Under the pieces are notes generated by a model. The model was not told the DNA's origin. It worked only from the letters and a program-made list of their open reading frames with translations, and did not search any database. Both the position numbers and the translations under genes were made by a program. From Prorocentrum cordatum (taxonomy: Eukaryota; Sar; Dinophyceae; Prorocentrales; Prorocentraceae), in NCBI GenBank assembly GCA_963575745.1, contig CAUYUJ010021059.1, positions 521,584 to 585,583 on the forward strand: a stretch of 64,000 bases of DNA, given 5' to 3'. Shown one piece after another: positions 44,690-56,369 of the stretch (the first letter of the stretch is position 1; each line of letters opens with the position of its first letter).

Positions 44690-45262
44690 GCTCAAGCGAC
44701 AGGCACATTTTGAAAACGAGCCGCCCTCCATCCGTGAAGCCCTTGCAGCAGTTTCAAAACGAATGTGCACGGCGCTGCGGCGAGAGCCACATTTTGAAAA
44801 CGAGCCGCCCTCCATCCGTGAAGCTCTTGCAACGTCTTCGTAACGGATGCAGGCGGCGTTGCGACGAGAGTTATATTTTGAAAACGAGCCGTCCTCCATC
44901 CGTAAGACTCTTGCAACATCGTCAACACGAATGTGCGTTGTGGTGCGGCGAAAGCAATGTTTTGAAAGCGAGCCGCCCTCCATCCGTGAAGCTCTTGCGA
45001 GTCAGAAAATCGAATGCGCGCGGCGCTGAGGCGAGAGCCACATTTTGAAAACGAGCCGCCCTCCATCCGTGAAGCTCTGACAATTTTTTCAAATCGAGTG
45101 CGCGCGGCGCTGAGGTGAGAGCAACGAGCCGCCTTCCATCCGCGATTGCAAATTTTGTAAACGAATGCGCGCAGCGCTGAGCCGAGAGCAACGGGCCGCC
45201 CTCCATCCTTGAAGCTCTTGCGCGCTGTTGAAGCGAATGCGCGCGGCGTTAAGGCGATTGGC
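44690..45262 (-). repeat. ~82-bp minisatellite, minus orientation, about 7 copies
   Basis: GAGCCGCCCTCCATCCGTGA, AGCTCTTGCA, GAATGTGCGCGGCGCTGAGG, CGAGAGCCACATTTTGAAAA: the reverse complement of the 35.1-36.3 kb family. Confidence 0.95.
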
Positions 45263-45404
45263 GCATCATCCATCCGGTGCGAGATAACGCTTCCCGGTGC
45301 GGAAGGGTTATCTTTAAGCTGGATGGGGAGGGGGGGAGGGTTCTGAAATACTTCTTATGGTTCGTTGATTCCGTCGCCGTGCGAATTAGAGCGAATGTAT
45401 GCTC

Positions 45405-45625
45405 TGCTGCGGTAAAGGCCCGATTCCGAAAAGGTGCTTGCTCCCATCAACATAACGAATACAAGTGTTTGAGACGAGCGTGCGCGGCGCAGGGGCGAGA
45501 GCCGCATTTGAAAAGGATCTGGCCTTCATCTGCGAAATCGTTGTAAGTTTTGAAATCTAATGTGCCTGGCGGCAGGGCTAGAACCCCATTTTGAAAGTGA
45601 TCTGGCCTACATCCGTGTAACCGTT
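45405..45625 (-). repeat. ~82-bp family, degenerate copies
   Basis: GCGTGCGCGGCGCAGGGGCG, AGAGCCGCATTTGAAAAGGA, TCTGGCCTTCATCTGCG and two diverged units. Confidence 0.8.
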
Positions 45626-46344
45626 GGGAATCGGAAGTTTCGGGATAGTAGATTGCGAGGATTTCGTGAGTTTTCAGCCCCCGCAAGCCTACGCAGAAAC
45701 CTGGAGGTGCGGCAGGGAGGAATTAGAGGAGAAGAAAATGGAGTGAGGAGAGAGGTCATTGGAGTTTTGGGATGTTCAGTGGTGGTCTTTCCCCTTACTC
45801 CCAACTCCCTCCCTCCCTCCTCCTTCACTTCTCTTCCACTAATCCCTCCCTCCTCTCGGCCCTTTTCCCTTTTGTCTCCTCCCCTCCTTGGTCCTCCTGG
45901 TCTTGTCTCCCCCCTCCATTCTTTAGGATGCAAGTCTTGGGATGCTTAATTCAGCATCGGCGCTGGTGCATCCGTGGCATATGCTCCCGTTGAATTCCAG
46001 CTGACCCCGTTCAATTCCATTCCATCCTGTTTGTTTATATTGGGCCTTATCTGGGCTAGTCTGGCTTAGTGGCCCCTTCATCGGACTTGCGTGAGAGGCC
46101 GCGCCCGTTGCACTCTTGCTCCTCGTCCTTCCCCCTTCTCCTTGGTCTCCACGGACCGGCTGCCGAGAACTATGAGGAGAGCCATGGACTTGGAGGTGCG
46201 CCGCCCGCCGCGACGGCCCTCCTCCTCCTCCTCCTCCTCCTCCTCCTCCTCCCCCGCCTCCCCCTCCTCCTCCTCCTCCCCCGCCTCCTCCCGGCGGCGG
46301 CCCGCCGCAGTCGGGTCGGACGAAGACGGGGAGGGGCAGGAACG
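45626..46344. other. No gene recognised; pyrimidine tracts
   Basis: CCT-rich at 45800-45920 and (CTC)n at 46218-46290. GAATTCCAGCTGACC / CAATTCCATTCCATCC near 46000 are short repeats. No coding signal. Confidence 0.5.
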
Positions 46345-46710
46345 GGTCGGACGTTCGAGGTCTGAGGTTTGAGGTTTTCTGGCGTCTTCGTCGGTTCTCT
46401 GGCGGCTTTCGCCCTCGGGACATTCTCCAGCAGCTGCGCCTCGCCGAGAGCGTCCCAGGGGTGGTCTCGAACGGCCGCCGGAGACCCGACTTGTGACCCG
46501 ACAATCACGAGGCAACGTTCCTGGGGGACATGGGAACTGGGGCTTGCGAGATCTGCTGCATGCAGCTGGTGTCGGCCCCGCCGCCGGGCGCTCCCCTGGA
46601 TACACCGACGCCTCCCAACGCCGGGAGGCGCCAGGCGAGCCAGCGGCGAGAGCTGATTTGCCAGCCCGCTTTTTGCTACCGACCCTTCCGCCCGACCCAG
46701 TACCACACCC
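46345..46710 (+). repeat. Two adjacent dispersed repeats (partners at 17.5-18.1 and 57.7 kb)
   Basis: 46345-46510 matches 17880-18060; 46550-46705 (CTGCATGCAGCTGGTGTCGG, GGCGCCAGGCGAGCC, GAGCTGATTTGCCAGCCC, TTCCGCCCGACCC) matches 17546-17695 and 57660-57805. Confidence 0.75.
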
Positions 46711-47467
46711 CCCAGGCGTCAAAACGAGAGCGGCAACTGTTTTGCTGCTCCTTTCCGCGGCTTCTGTGCCACTTTCCGGGCTGGGCGGCAATGAGAAGAC
46801 GGTCCGTGGCGACCCAAAGCGGTCGTGCTGGTGGCGTCGAGGGCCCCTGGGATCGGGTCGGCGTGTAAGAGTCGCGACGTCAAGGGCTGGGCCCTTCGCT
46901 GTTGCCGCTCGCACCGCTCTGCAGCCTAGATATTTTGACCATGCCTTGCGTCTGCCGGGAACTGGATAGGAGCACCAGGCTGGCAGCAAGCCCGGCGAGC
47001 AGCACTTCGTCAAATTTCTGCGCGTGTGCAAAATATGCTGCGGAGCGGGAAAGGGCGCCAGCAGTCGACCGGATGATCGCAAAGGGTACGTGTGTGTGTT
47101 CAATTAGCAATTGTATGCCTTACATTTGCCCCATCCGCCAGCGCAGTCACTCTGCTTAGCCGCCGACGCAAAAAAGTGTGTGTGTGTGTGTGTTTGTGTG
47201 TGTGCATTTGTGTGTGGTGTGCGGGTGGATTCGGACCACGTCCTTCCCCACTATCAAGGGGATCTGCGTTACTCCCCTCGCCCCCTCCCTTTCAAACAGG
47301 AGCTCCCCCCGCCCCCTCCCTTCCACACGGGAGGTAGTCCCCTGGTCCCCCCCCACCGTTGTGTTGGCGAGGGCCCTGCCCCCCTTCGACGGGGGGGCTT
47401 TGGACGGGACGTGTTCCAGCGCGCAGGTGGGGCTTCGGGTAAAAGTTATCGTCTCGCGTGAATGTGT
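46711..47467. other. No gene recognised; (GT)n and a short repeat copy
   Basis: 47133-47175 repeats 154-196; (GT)n at 47175-47220. Confidence 0.5.
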
Positions 47468-48385
47468 CCAACCATCCTGTGATGTTGGGTCCTCGTTTTG
47501 AGTAAGCAGTGCCCCGCGTCCTCCACCTCACTCCTCCTCCACATCATCCTTCATCCTCTTCCTGCTTCTGCCCTCCGCACGTACTTTCCGCCACACCCCT
47601 CACACGTTTCATAACCCCAAAAGGAGCACCACCGAAGCCCGTCGGGGCAGCGCCCGAATGCAGTTCCACCCCCCTTCGGATGCACCTCTTACACGCTTCG
47701 TGGCCCCATAGGGAGTTCCACCGAAGGCCCCAGCCCCAGCGTCTACGTTTACATTAGTCTCCGCCTCTCATTTCGGCACACCTCTCGCACGCTTCATGGC
47801 CACATGGGGAGCTCCACCGAAGGCCCCAGTGGCTGCGTTCGCATGCGTCTTTTCATGTTGGCAGACCCATCACACGCTTCGTGGCCACATGGGGAGCTCC
47901 ACCCAAGGCCCCAGTGGCTGCGTTCGCATGCGTCCCCCTTTTGTTTGGGTGGCCGACCCCTCACACGCTTCGTGGCACCATATCATGGCGAGTCGTCCTG
48001 TCTTGCGTACAGGTCTTACACGAACTGTTATTAGAACATTCCTAGATGAGACCGCCCTGGTTGAACAAATCCTCGTATGTTCTAAGAGTATGGTGTTTGT
48101 TGTTGCAGCCGCCTTGTGTTCTAAGACGCCTTCGTGGTACGCCTATTCGAATGCTGGGGCGGTCGGTCCCTGCTTAACCATAGACAGCTCCACCAAAGGC
48201 CCCAGTGTCTGCGTTCGCATGCGTCCCCCCTTGCATTTCGGCACACCTCACACTCTTCGCGGCCCCATGGGGAGCTCCCCCCAAGGCCCGAAGGCTCCCG
48301 TGCTGTGTTCGTGTGCGTCCCCGCCTCTCATTTCGGCGGACACCTTACACTTTTCGTGACCCTACAGGGGTGCCCCCTCCTGCGT
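47468..48385 (+). repeat. Composite array element, locus C
   Basis: Head CCAACCATCCTGTGATGTTG (47468) with GGTCCTCGTTTTGAGTAAGC, AGTGCCCCGCGTCC, TCCTCC, CTGCCCTCCGCACG, then about eight ~85-bp monomers, interrupted by unrelated sequence at about 47985-48180. Confidence 0.88.
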
Positions 48386-48519
48386 CCCACCTATGTTGCG
48401 GCACTGGCACCTGCACATGGTTGGGTCTCTCGCCCATTGAAGTAGGGCTATCGTTCGGAATAGGCGTAGTGTGGGCGTTGGGGTGGAGGGACGGGGTGGG
48501 GGTGTCAGTGTGATGACTT

Positions 48520-49065
48520 GGTTCTTAGATGGTGGAGTTAGGGCGTAAGCGTTTGTTTCCGGGTTAGGTAGTGTTTAGGGTTCAGAGTTCGGGTTGCGTT
48601 GGAGATTTTTTGGTAGGGTGTCAGGTGAGGGTGTGAGGGTTAGCGATCGGGTTTGGGGGCTTAGGATCAGGGTTAGTGCTTCGGTGTAAGGTTGCAGTCT
48701 GAGGTCTAGTGTGTAGGTCTACGGGTAGCGATTGGGGTTCAAGGTTGTAGTTGGGGTTGGAGGGCTAGGGTGTTGGTGTTGTAGTCAGGGTGTGACGGTC
48801 GCGGAGGTGAGTTAGGATTTGTTGGCTTGCATACGTTGGCAGGTTTATAATTCGGGTGTCAGGGTTGATGTGCAGGGCGCGTGGAGTTAGAACGTCAGGG
48901 TTCGGGGGTCCAGGTGGTCCTTCATTGTTAGGTTTAGGGTTCCAGGTCTGTCGTGTAGGATCAAGGGTCGCGTTCAGGGTTTTGGCCGAGGGTTTGGTCT
49001 GAGAATTCGGGCTCGGATGGTAGGGTTCAGGGGATATGGTAAGGGTGTCAGGGCTAGGCTTGCTG
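48520..49065 (+). repeat. Degenerate telomere-like GGGTT(A/C)GGG repeats
   Basis: Many GGGTTAG, GGGTTCAGG and AGGGTGT words; TTTAGGG occurs around 48576 and 48931. No uniform array. Confidence 0.6.
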
Positions 49066-50480
49066 CTTAGAGTGACGGCAGACGGGGCGGACGGAGGAGG
49101 AACAAGGCGGAGGAGGAGGAGGGAAATGGGAATTGGCATGCCAGTTCACCAGGCGAGAGGGAAAAAGGGTGGCCTTACACATGGAAGGAAGAGGAGCTGA
49201 CGGACGTCTTGTCGGGTCGCCGTCTCAGCCTTACTAAGGGTTTGGGGCCACAAGCCACGGTCGATCCTGTTCAAGTGCTCTACCCCAATAGGCGTGGCTC
49301 TCAATTTACACGGAGTGTTCTCTTCGCGGGGGGGTGGGAGAAAAAGGGGAATGAGCGGTATGAGGAGGAGGAGGAGGAGGAGGAGGAGGAGGAGGATAAG
49401 GATTTGGGAAGAGCAGGAGGAGGGAAGAATTGAAGGAGGAGTGCGGAGACAGTGAGGAGTGGGTGTGAGAAAGGTAGAATGTGGGATGACGAGTGAGGAG
49501 GAAGGCCGAACGATGAGGAAGGGGATGAGCAGGGATGGTGACGATGCTGGTGACGAGGCTTCTGATGTCAGCAATAGTGATGATGGAAACGATGCGGTGG
49601 ACGAGGACGGATAGTAAGGAAATGGAGAATGAGGACGAAGGAGGAGGAGGAGGAGGCATGGGAGAGGATGCGGATGGGGAGGTGGTGGATCGGGGCAGAG
49701 GGGGCCTACCCCATGAGGCCAGATTGGGCATGCAGGGCAAGAGGGGTTCCACTGCTCCGCCCAGCGCTTAATTTCGATACGCCCCCAGAGCCTCGCCGTC
49801 TTTCTAGAGCGCGAGCGTAGAGTGTCACTACGGGCAACGACCAGTTTGATATTCAGGGCCTGTGCGCAGCAGAAGCTGTGCATTCAACCCATAACGTGCG
49901 TTTGCTAAACAGCCCCGGGTGTTCACCAAACGGCTCTGCCCTGTTTGATTATTTTCGCAGGTGCGTTTACTCAGTGGCTTCGCTTGTCAGGGGTGCTTAT
50001 CGTTACCCCAGCAAAGCGCCCTGATAGCAGCAACGGTGAAGAGGCGGGTCGAAGACTAGGAGGTCGGCTATAGGTGACAGGGGTGAGAGCACGGCAATGT
50101 GCACCTCAGTGTATTTTTTACCAGGGTCGTGGCCGTCTGGGAGCACGATTCTCGAGTAAGTTGTGAGGAACTCTCACGTGAAATGGCTGCCGGACCGCTT
50201 CTGGACTGGGCGGTCTCGGGGCCCCGTCGCCCTGTTGGGCTCCTCTGTGGTTAGAACCCTCTAGTGAAACGCGACTAGGGAATGATAATGGTTCTTCTGC
50301 CCTCTACGCATGGCATCTTCGGCCTCAAGACGCTGCTCTGCTTTGGGACGTCGTGGTGGCGCGCCGCGCAGGGCCGCGTATTTGTGCCCGTCTCCCGCTC
50401 AGGATGCCGCGGTGACTTCCTGGCTGTCCCCCCTGCCCAGACGGCATCAAGCTGCAATTGCGGGGGCACTGATCCGTGTC
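49066..50480. other. No gene recognised; GGA tracts
   Basis: (GGA)n at 49360-49396; AGGA-rich DNA to 49700. The remaining frames have no domain. Confidence 0.4.
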
Positions 50481-50488
50481 TCAGAGTT

Positions 50489-50629
50489 GGGCGAGTTGAG
50501 ACACTTGTAGTTGACCTTCGGAGGGCGCCCTCGTCGCCAAGGCGCCGGAAAACTGGTGCCTCTGGGCATGTCTGGACCGTGGAAGAGGTCTGGGGACCGA
50601 TTCTGAGCTGCATGTGTCTCAACTCGCCC
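50489..50629. mobile_element. 141-bp inverted-end element
   Basis: GGGCGAGTTGAGACAC at 50489-50504 and its perfect complement at 50614-50629; similarity extends to 24 bp with three mismatches. No coding capacity recognised. Confidence 0.6.
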
Positions 50630-50769
50630 TCCTGCGATTGTTGTTGCTTCTGACCGCGTCCTTGCCGTTGTCCTTTCCGGCGTCCTTGTCCGCGTTCTCG
50701 TCCTCGTTTGTTTTTGGTCCGCGTCCTTTGTCATCGTATATTGTCGTTGCCCCTGTATTTTCCCTTGTC

Positions 50770-51315
50770 GGTGTTCTCCTCTGCTTCCTCCTCCTGCTGC
50801 AACTCCTCCTCCTCCTCCTCCTCCTCCTCCTCCTCCTCCTCCTTCTCTTCCTCCTCCCCCCCGTTCTCTTGCCTTTCCTGTTCCTTGCTCCTTCTGGCTC
50901 CTCCTCATCTCTCTTCCCTCCTCCCTCATCCACGTGCTCCTTCCTCCCTGCCTCTGCCCGTCTTTTCTTCCCCCCCCCGAAAAGGGCGTGAGGATGAACA
51001 ACGCTCATTACGCAGGGCTCGGGATGGCCATGCTGTTGCCGGGCGGCATGACCGTTGGCATGGGCGGGGTGGGTTTGGTTTTGCTGCTGCGCGGCGCCAA
51101 GGACGGTCGGACTGGCGCGGAATGAGAGGAGCAGGCAAATGAGGATAGAAGACGAGGAGGAGTACGATACGGAGGAGCAGGAGGAGGAGGAGGAGGAGGA
51201 GGAGGAGGAGGAGAAGGAGGAGGAGGAGGAGGGGGAGGGGGAGGAGGAGGAGGGGGAGGAGGAGGAGGAGGAGGAGGATGATGATGAGGAGGAGGAGGCG
51301 GAGGAGGACCATGGG
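50770..51315. repeat. Facing TCC and GGA tracts
   Basis: (TCC)n at 50805-50855 and (GGA)n at 51145-51310 lie in opposite sense about 300 bp apart. Confidence 0.9.
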
Positions 51316-51544
51316 TAAATGGCGGAGGTGAGATTCGGTTCTCCTCGAAGGCGCGAGTCACAGCTCACAGCTGCCAGACGGGTGCCTCCCCCATAGGAAG
51401 CGACAGCCGAGGTGAACCCCGCAGGGGCCAAAGTTTGGGCCGCTAGAGGGCCCTAACAAAAAACTTGTCGTACGAAATTTAATCATATGTGGCCGCGTTA
51501 GGGTAACAATATCAGCCAGCGCAGGCTCCAAATAGATCAGAAGA

Positions 51545-51830
51545 CTGACGTGAAGTGGACTGGAGTGGACTGAAGTACGTAGACTGCAGTGAAGTAGAGA
51601 CTTGATAGGGGTGGGTTGGATTGGCCTGGACTGGATTGGATTGGACTTGACTGGTGGACTGGGCTGGAGTTGACTGGACAGGACTAGGCTGCACTAGAGT
51701 GGGGTGGACTGGACTGGACTGCGCTCTACTCTGGGCTCTACTCTGCTCGACCATAGTTAAACTCGGATCAACTCTGAACTACTCTACTCCCTATTCTACC
51801 CGACTCTACTCTCCGTGGCCATGTTGGCTT
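51545..51830 (+). repeat. 5-bp repeats (TGGAC)n and (CTACT)n
   Basis: GGACTGGACTGG to 51720, then CTCTACTCTG words. CTACTC words recur at 53285-53530 beyond the 52-kb exon. Confidence 0.9.
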
Positions 51831-52009
51831 ATGTCTTTCTGTAGGCCCCCTGCTCCTGGACCTTGTCTCTCGGAGTACCCACACCCTGGGCGGGCGTGAG
51901 GGCACTGGTGTGGCAGGGTTTTGGCCCATGGGGATGATCAGGCGGGAGGGCGGAGCCTCTTTCTCCGCCACGCGCGCTCTGCCGAGGCCCCCCGCCGTGC
52001 CTCGCGGGG

Positions 52010-52690
52010 ATGGGCGCGCCGGTTTTCGCCGACCCTGCCGTGGACCACCGCGTGCACGAGCTCAAGCTGGCGCAGCGGCTCGGAGCTCTCAAGCCGACCC
52101 TGTCGGCGTTGTTGCGCGGCGTGGAGCCCACCTGGCTGGAGAAGCTGCGGAGGAACGTCGCCCTCCACGCCGATGCCGACGGGATCGACGTGTCTGCGGC
52201 GGACGCCGCAGTGCTTCGCAGCGCCCAGCGTGGGCCCCGCCTCGAAGCACGGCGCGAGGAGGTCGTCCGACGCACCGCTTGCCTTCCTGCGGAGGCGGCG
52301 GAGTTCGTGCCTGGCGTACGGCGCGTTTTGTTTGAGGAGTCTATTTACTTCGTCGTGGTGACTGATTCCGAGTGCTCCGAGGTGGTAGAGGATTTGCGCG
52401 TAGGAGTGCGCTCAGGGTCTCGAGGTCTCGAGGAGCAGTGCGACACGGGGTCGTTCGACCTCTTCGAACACTTGGCATGGCAGCAGCAGTGGCTGCAAGG
52501 GCCTTCCCAGCATCCTCAGAGCCGTGCGGAGGCAGCAGCCACAGCCTTGGCGTCCTTGAAGGCGGAGCTAAGCGTCGTGTGTCGGTGGAAGCGGCTGGTG
52601 CGTCCCCCTTTCGCTACGCAAGTCGTGCAGCAGGGGGACATCGCCGCACAATCGTTCGCCGAGGCGCGGGAGCAGTCGACGGGCGAGCTG

Positions 52691-52692
<2 letters not shown>
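52010..52692 (+). CDS. Probable coding exon, unknown protein
   Basis: From ATG 52010 a frame of about 228 residues runs open with mixed, globular-protein-like composition (hydrophobic and acidic residues, few low-complexity runs): for example VHELKLAQRLGALKPTLSAL, TWLEKLRRNVALHADADG and SIYFVVVTDSECSEVVEDL. I recognise no domain. It could be a first or an internal exon. It runs into a (GTGC)n(GT)n microsatellite at 52693-52752 that itself starts with GT, so the donor is probably GGC|GTGCGT. A possible next acceptor is TCTTCCTGTAG at about 53152. The locus lies between CTACTC/TGGAC short repeats on both sides (51.5-51.8 and 53.3-53.5 kb). Confidence 0.4.
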
Positions 52693-52733
<41 letters not shown>

Positions 52734-52752
52734 TGTGTGTGTGTGTGTGTGT
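52693..52752 (+). repeat. (GTGC)n(GT)n microsatellite at a probable splice donor
   Basis: About ten GTGC units and ten GT units immediately after the 52010 exon frame. Confidence 0.95.
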
Positions 52753-53284
52753 TTGTTTTCTTCTGGCACCCCAGGGCTTAGAGCTGGGGGCTCGGGAACG
52801 TTTCTCATCGTAATCGAGCCCTGGCTGGCTGCTACTTTGCCGTTCGGTGTACAGGGTAACCGTTGTTGCGGGGGCGAACCTTTCAGTGCTGAGGTCAATG
52901 GAGCCGGTGTTATGCGGTTCGGCCTGGTCGGCAATGGTAAGCCCGACGAGAGGCCCGCCATCGAGCCTCGTGGCCGGGGTCCCTGTGAGACGAGGCTGGT
53001 TCAGGTCCCTCCTGCGCGCCAGCAGCCTCCGCCGTCGAGAAGGGCTTCCGGCTGGGCCTCTGCCTCTCCTGCGGGCCGAGCCCGCTCCGCGGCGGCTGCA
53101 GTCGAGCCGCGCCGTGGCTGCTTACAGTGTCTGTTTTGGCTGTCTTCCTGTAGGGCCCCTTGCACGCCCACCTCGCCCTCGGTACCTGGATGGGGGCGAG
53201 AGCGTGGACGTCTTGATGGCGGACTTGGTCACAGGCACGGGCCGCTCCCCCATAGGGGGGCTGTTTACATTCGTGGCTACCCGA

Positions 53285-53790
53285 TTCTATTCTACAGCCT
53301 TTCTTGCTCCATTAGTTTGTTCTACTCTACTCTACCCGAGTCTATTCCACCCTGCCCTAGCCTACTCCACTCAACGGTATTCTACCCTACCCTACTACGC
53401 CGCTCTATACCCGACTCTTTTCTACTCGACCCCTTTCCCTACTCTTCTCTACGACCCCGATTGTACTCCTACAGTGTTTAGTTTCTCTTCTGCTTTGCTC
53501 GACTATTCCACTCGCTCTATTTCGCTTTACTCGATTTGCCATTGGACACCAATTCTGATACGAGGAAGCCATGGGGATGCGAAGAAGCCATGCGGACACG
53601 AGGAAGCCATGCGGATACGAGGCAACCGTGCGGGTGCGAGGAAACCAAACGGATACGAGGAAGCCATCTGGGTACGAGGAAGCCATGCGGAGACGAGGGA
53701 ACCGCGCGGATAAGAGGAAACCATGCGGATAAGAGGAAACCATGCGGATGCGAAGCAGCCATGCAGATGCAGAGGCAACCATTCGCATAG
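53285..53790 (+). repeat. CTACTC repeats and ~18-bp GATACGAGGAAGCCATGCG minisatellite
   Basis: 53285-53530 is CTACTCTACCC-type. 53560-53790 has about 13 units of ACGAGGAAGCCATGCGGAT with point changes. Confidence 0.93.
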
Positions 53791-54129
53791 CTTTACGATT
53801 GCAAAGGAGGAGGGGAGCAGTTGAACTAACCTGTATGGAGTGAGTCAAGACTCTGATCGACAATCCTGTTCTCGGTGCCGCCGACCCTGAAAGGGGACGA
53901 CGACGACGACAACGACGGCGATGACGAAGACGACGCTGACGCTCTGTAGTCGGCCGCTTCTCCAGGGAGGGGTGGACCCCCAGGGGGGTCATAACCCCTG
54001 GCCCCTCCTCAGACACTCCGGGACCTACCCCCGCCCATCGAGGGAGGGATCAAAGGGAACGGGCTTCCCTTCGAGTCGATTAGACGTTGCTCGATTACCT
54101 TTTGGCTGGAATGCTTCAGGGGGACGAGG

Positions 54130-54130
54130 G

Positions 54131-54179
<49 letters not shown>

Positions 54180-54665
54180 ACGACGACGACGACGACTCAA
54201 ACGGGAAAGTTTCTCACACACGCCGACAGGGCTGGTGGACTCGGGAAACAAAATGCCATAGGAGGTGCGAAGAGGCATTTCATGCCAACAGCAGGGTAAC
54301 GCAGATTTGTTTGTTTTGTTTTGCGTGTGTGGGTGAGGAGAGGTATTGCATGTTCCCCACATCCCAAGTGTGATTCTTGTTTTCTTTGCGCACCCCCCGT
54401 GCAGGATCTCCCCCCTCACATCCTCACCATCACCATCATCGTGATCGTCATTGCCATCATCATCACAACTCATCATCATCACCAGCATACCCATCATCGT
54501 ATCCATGATCAAGATGATCAGCATCACCCAAACAATTAGTTTCACAACACCATCATCAGCATCGTCCTCCTCAGCATCACTATCACCATCATAATCCGTA
54601 GCATCGCCACCAACATCAACTAATCATCATTCACCATCATCAGTCAACCCACCAGTGCCATCGGA
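54130..54665 (+). repeat. (GAC)n and (CAT/ATC)n microsatellites
   Basis: (GAC)n at 54133-54200; CATCATCACC words at 54420-54665. Confidence 0.95.
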
Positions 54666-54689
54666 CATCATCACAATCAAGAATCCAAG

Positions 54690-55080
54690 GGGCAAATCGT
54701 GAGGATGTCTCGAACGGGGGCTTCGTCTGTACGTAAATTGCGAGGAAGTTTCAGGCGTGAGCCTCCTCTTGACGGGGCCCGCATTTCATGTTGGCAATCC
54801 GTGCGGGTCATCGGAAGCATTCATGAGGCATTTCATTTGAGCACTCCAAAGGGAAAATCGTGAAGATGTCTCAAGCGGGGGCTTCGTTTGTGAGTAAAGC
54901 GCGAGGAAGTCTCAGGCGGGAGCCCTTTTCAGATGGGGCCCGCACTTCATGTTGGAAATCCGAGCGGGTCATCGAGATCATCTACCAAAGCACTTGAGCA
55001 CCACAAGGGGGCTGGGAGGATGTCTCAAGCGAGGCCTTGTTTGTGAGGGACTTGCGAGAAGTCTCAGTTGGGAACCCCCT
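54690..55080 (+). repeat. ~150-bp tandem repeat with GAGGATGTCTC motif, 2.7 copies
   Basis: Units at 54697, 54848 and 55015 contain GTGAGGATGTCTC..., GGGGGCTTCGT, GCGAGGAAGTCTCAGGCG, GGGGCCCGCATTTCATGTTG and GGTCATCG. Confidence 0.88.
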
Positions 55081-55199
55081 CCCTTTGGGGCCTGCATCTC
55101 ATGTTTGCAATCCGATCGGTTCATCGGCAAAATCTACCAGGGATGGCCCGTCTGGGGGAGGACGCTGGAATCGGACAGTCGCGGCGTCCTGGATCCTCG

Positions 55200-56167
55200 A
55201 CACCAGCACGATAAATTTCGGGTTAGCTACGGCATGGGCGTCTACTGGGAGACGCTGGCGAGGTGGATCAACACGCGCGCTCGTCGCGACGCGCGGCGTC
55301 TTGGCGTGCCCCTCGTTTTCCTGCTGGCCGTAGACGAGCGCAGCGCGATTCAAGGCGATCTGGACGCGGGCCGGCGTCCTGCATGTCCCGAACATGCACA
55401 AGACCGGGAACACCCACGGCGTCTTGCCAGCGCACGTCGGCATGGAGGTTCGGTTCACGGCCGTGCAGGAGGACCTAAAGAAGCAGAAATATAAGGATAA
55501 TAAGAGAAAGACGTTGGGGCTCGTGCAGGAGCAACGGGCCACCATCGTGTCCTTCGGGTTTCACCACGAGGACGAGCGGGAGTACGACGAGCGCGCGTTG
55601 GGCCAACTCTTTTGCCCCCGCCACCAATCGCAGGGAATATGATTGCAGGTCCACGGCTTCAAGGAGTCCCCGATATACCGGGAGGTCGCCGACCTGCTGC
55701 GACCGGGGGCCGGAGGCGCTGACGACGACGGCGAAGCCGCGGCGCGGGCGACGTGCTTGCTCATGTTCAGGCACAGCGAGCAGGAGCTCACGTGGCAGAG
55801 CTCGGGGCCGCGCGCCGCGCGCCACTCGGGGTTCACCCTGGCCCGCGCGCCCTATCCGACCTCCGCGCTGTCGGAGGGCCAGACGCCGCGCGAGGGCGCC
55901 ACCGTCGACTGCGCCAGGGATGACGACGCTGGCCGCGCGGGCATGTCGGACGATCCGCGGTGGCTGCACCTCTACACCGCGTTCTCCCGCGCAACGCGCG
56001 TGCGGAACGTGCTGATCCCGCGGCGGCCCGCGCGGGCGTTCCCGGCCCGCGAGCCGCCGGCGCCCTTGCGAAAGGCGCCCGGGGAGCTCGACAGCAGAGC
56101 AGACAGCTCCAGGGCTGAGGCGGAGCAGCTCGCGGCAGAGCTGGGCTTCGCGCTGCCTCTGGCCTGA
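55200..56167 (+). pseudogene. C-terminal half of a Pif1/RecD-like SF1 helicase, degraded
   Basis: Two frames give one protein. The first (about 55200-55360) reads YGMGVYWETLARW...LGVPLVFLLAVDE. After a one-base shift the second reads VLHVPNMHKTGNTHGVLP-AHVGMEVRFTA, then ATIVSFGFHHEDERE. An in-frame TGA at 55640-55642 interrupts it; reading resumes LQVHGFKES and ends with SALSEGQTPREGATVDC (motif V-like, 'hxxQGxT' in the family) and LHLYTAFSRATRVRNVLIP (motif VI, 'YVALSR'), stopping at 56165-56167. Motif V has lost the usual His/Lys and the Q-G pair is only partly kept (E-G-Q-T). Walker A and B regions are absent. A short intron could remove the TGA (a TTGCAG acceptor follows it), but no donor is evident. 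Related helicase-like genes are numerous in dinoflagellates, as I recall; a relic of such a copy is the best reading. Confidence 0.62.
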
Positions 56168-56369
56168 GTGCGGCCGCGACTCGCTCGAGGACTGCGGGGT
56201 TGTCCCAGCGCCTTGCTCCCGTTCCCCAGCGGCTCGCGTGGTTGTTCCAACGGCCTGGCCCGCGGGTTTGTCACAGCGGATTCGCGACCCGGCCATCGGA
56301 GAACGCGCGCGTTGGCAGGGGCGGCGACGGCGCCGAGGAAAATCAAGGTGCCCCAGCGAGGGGGCCAGG

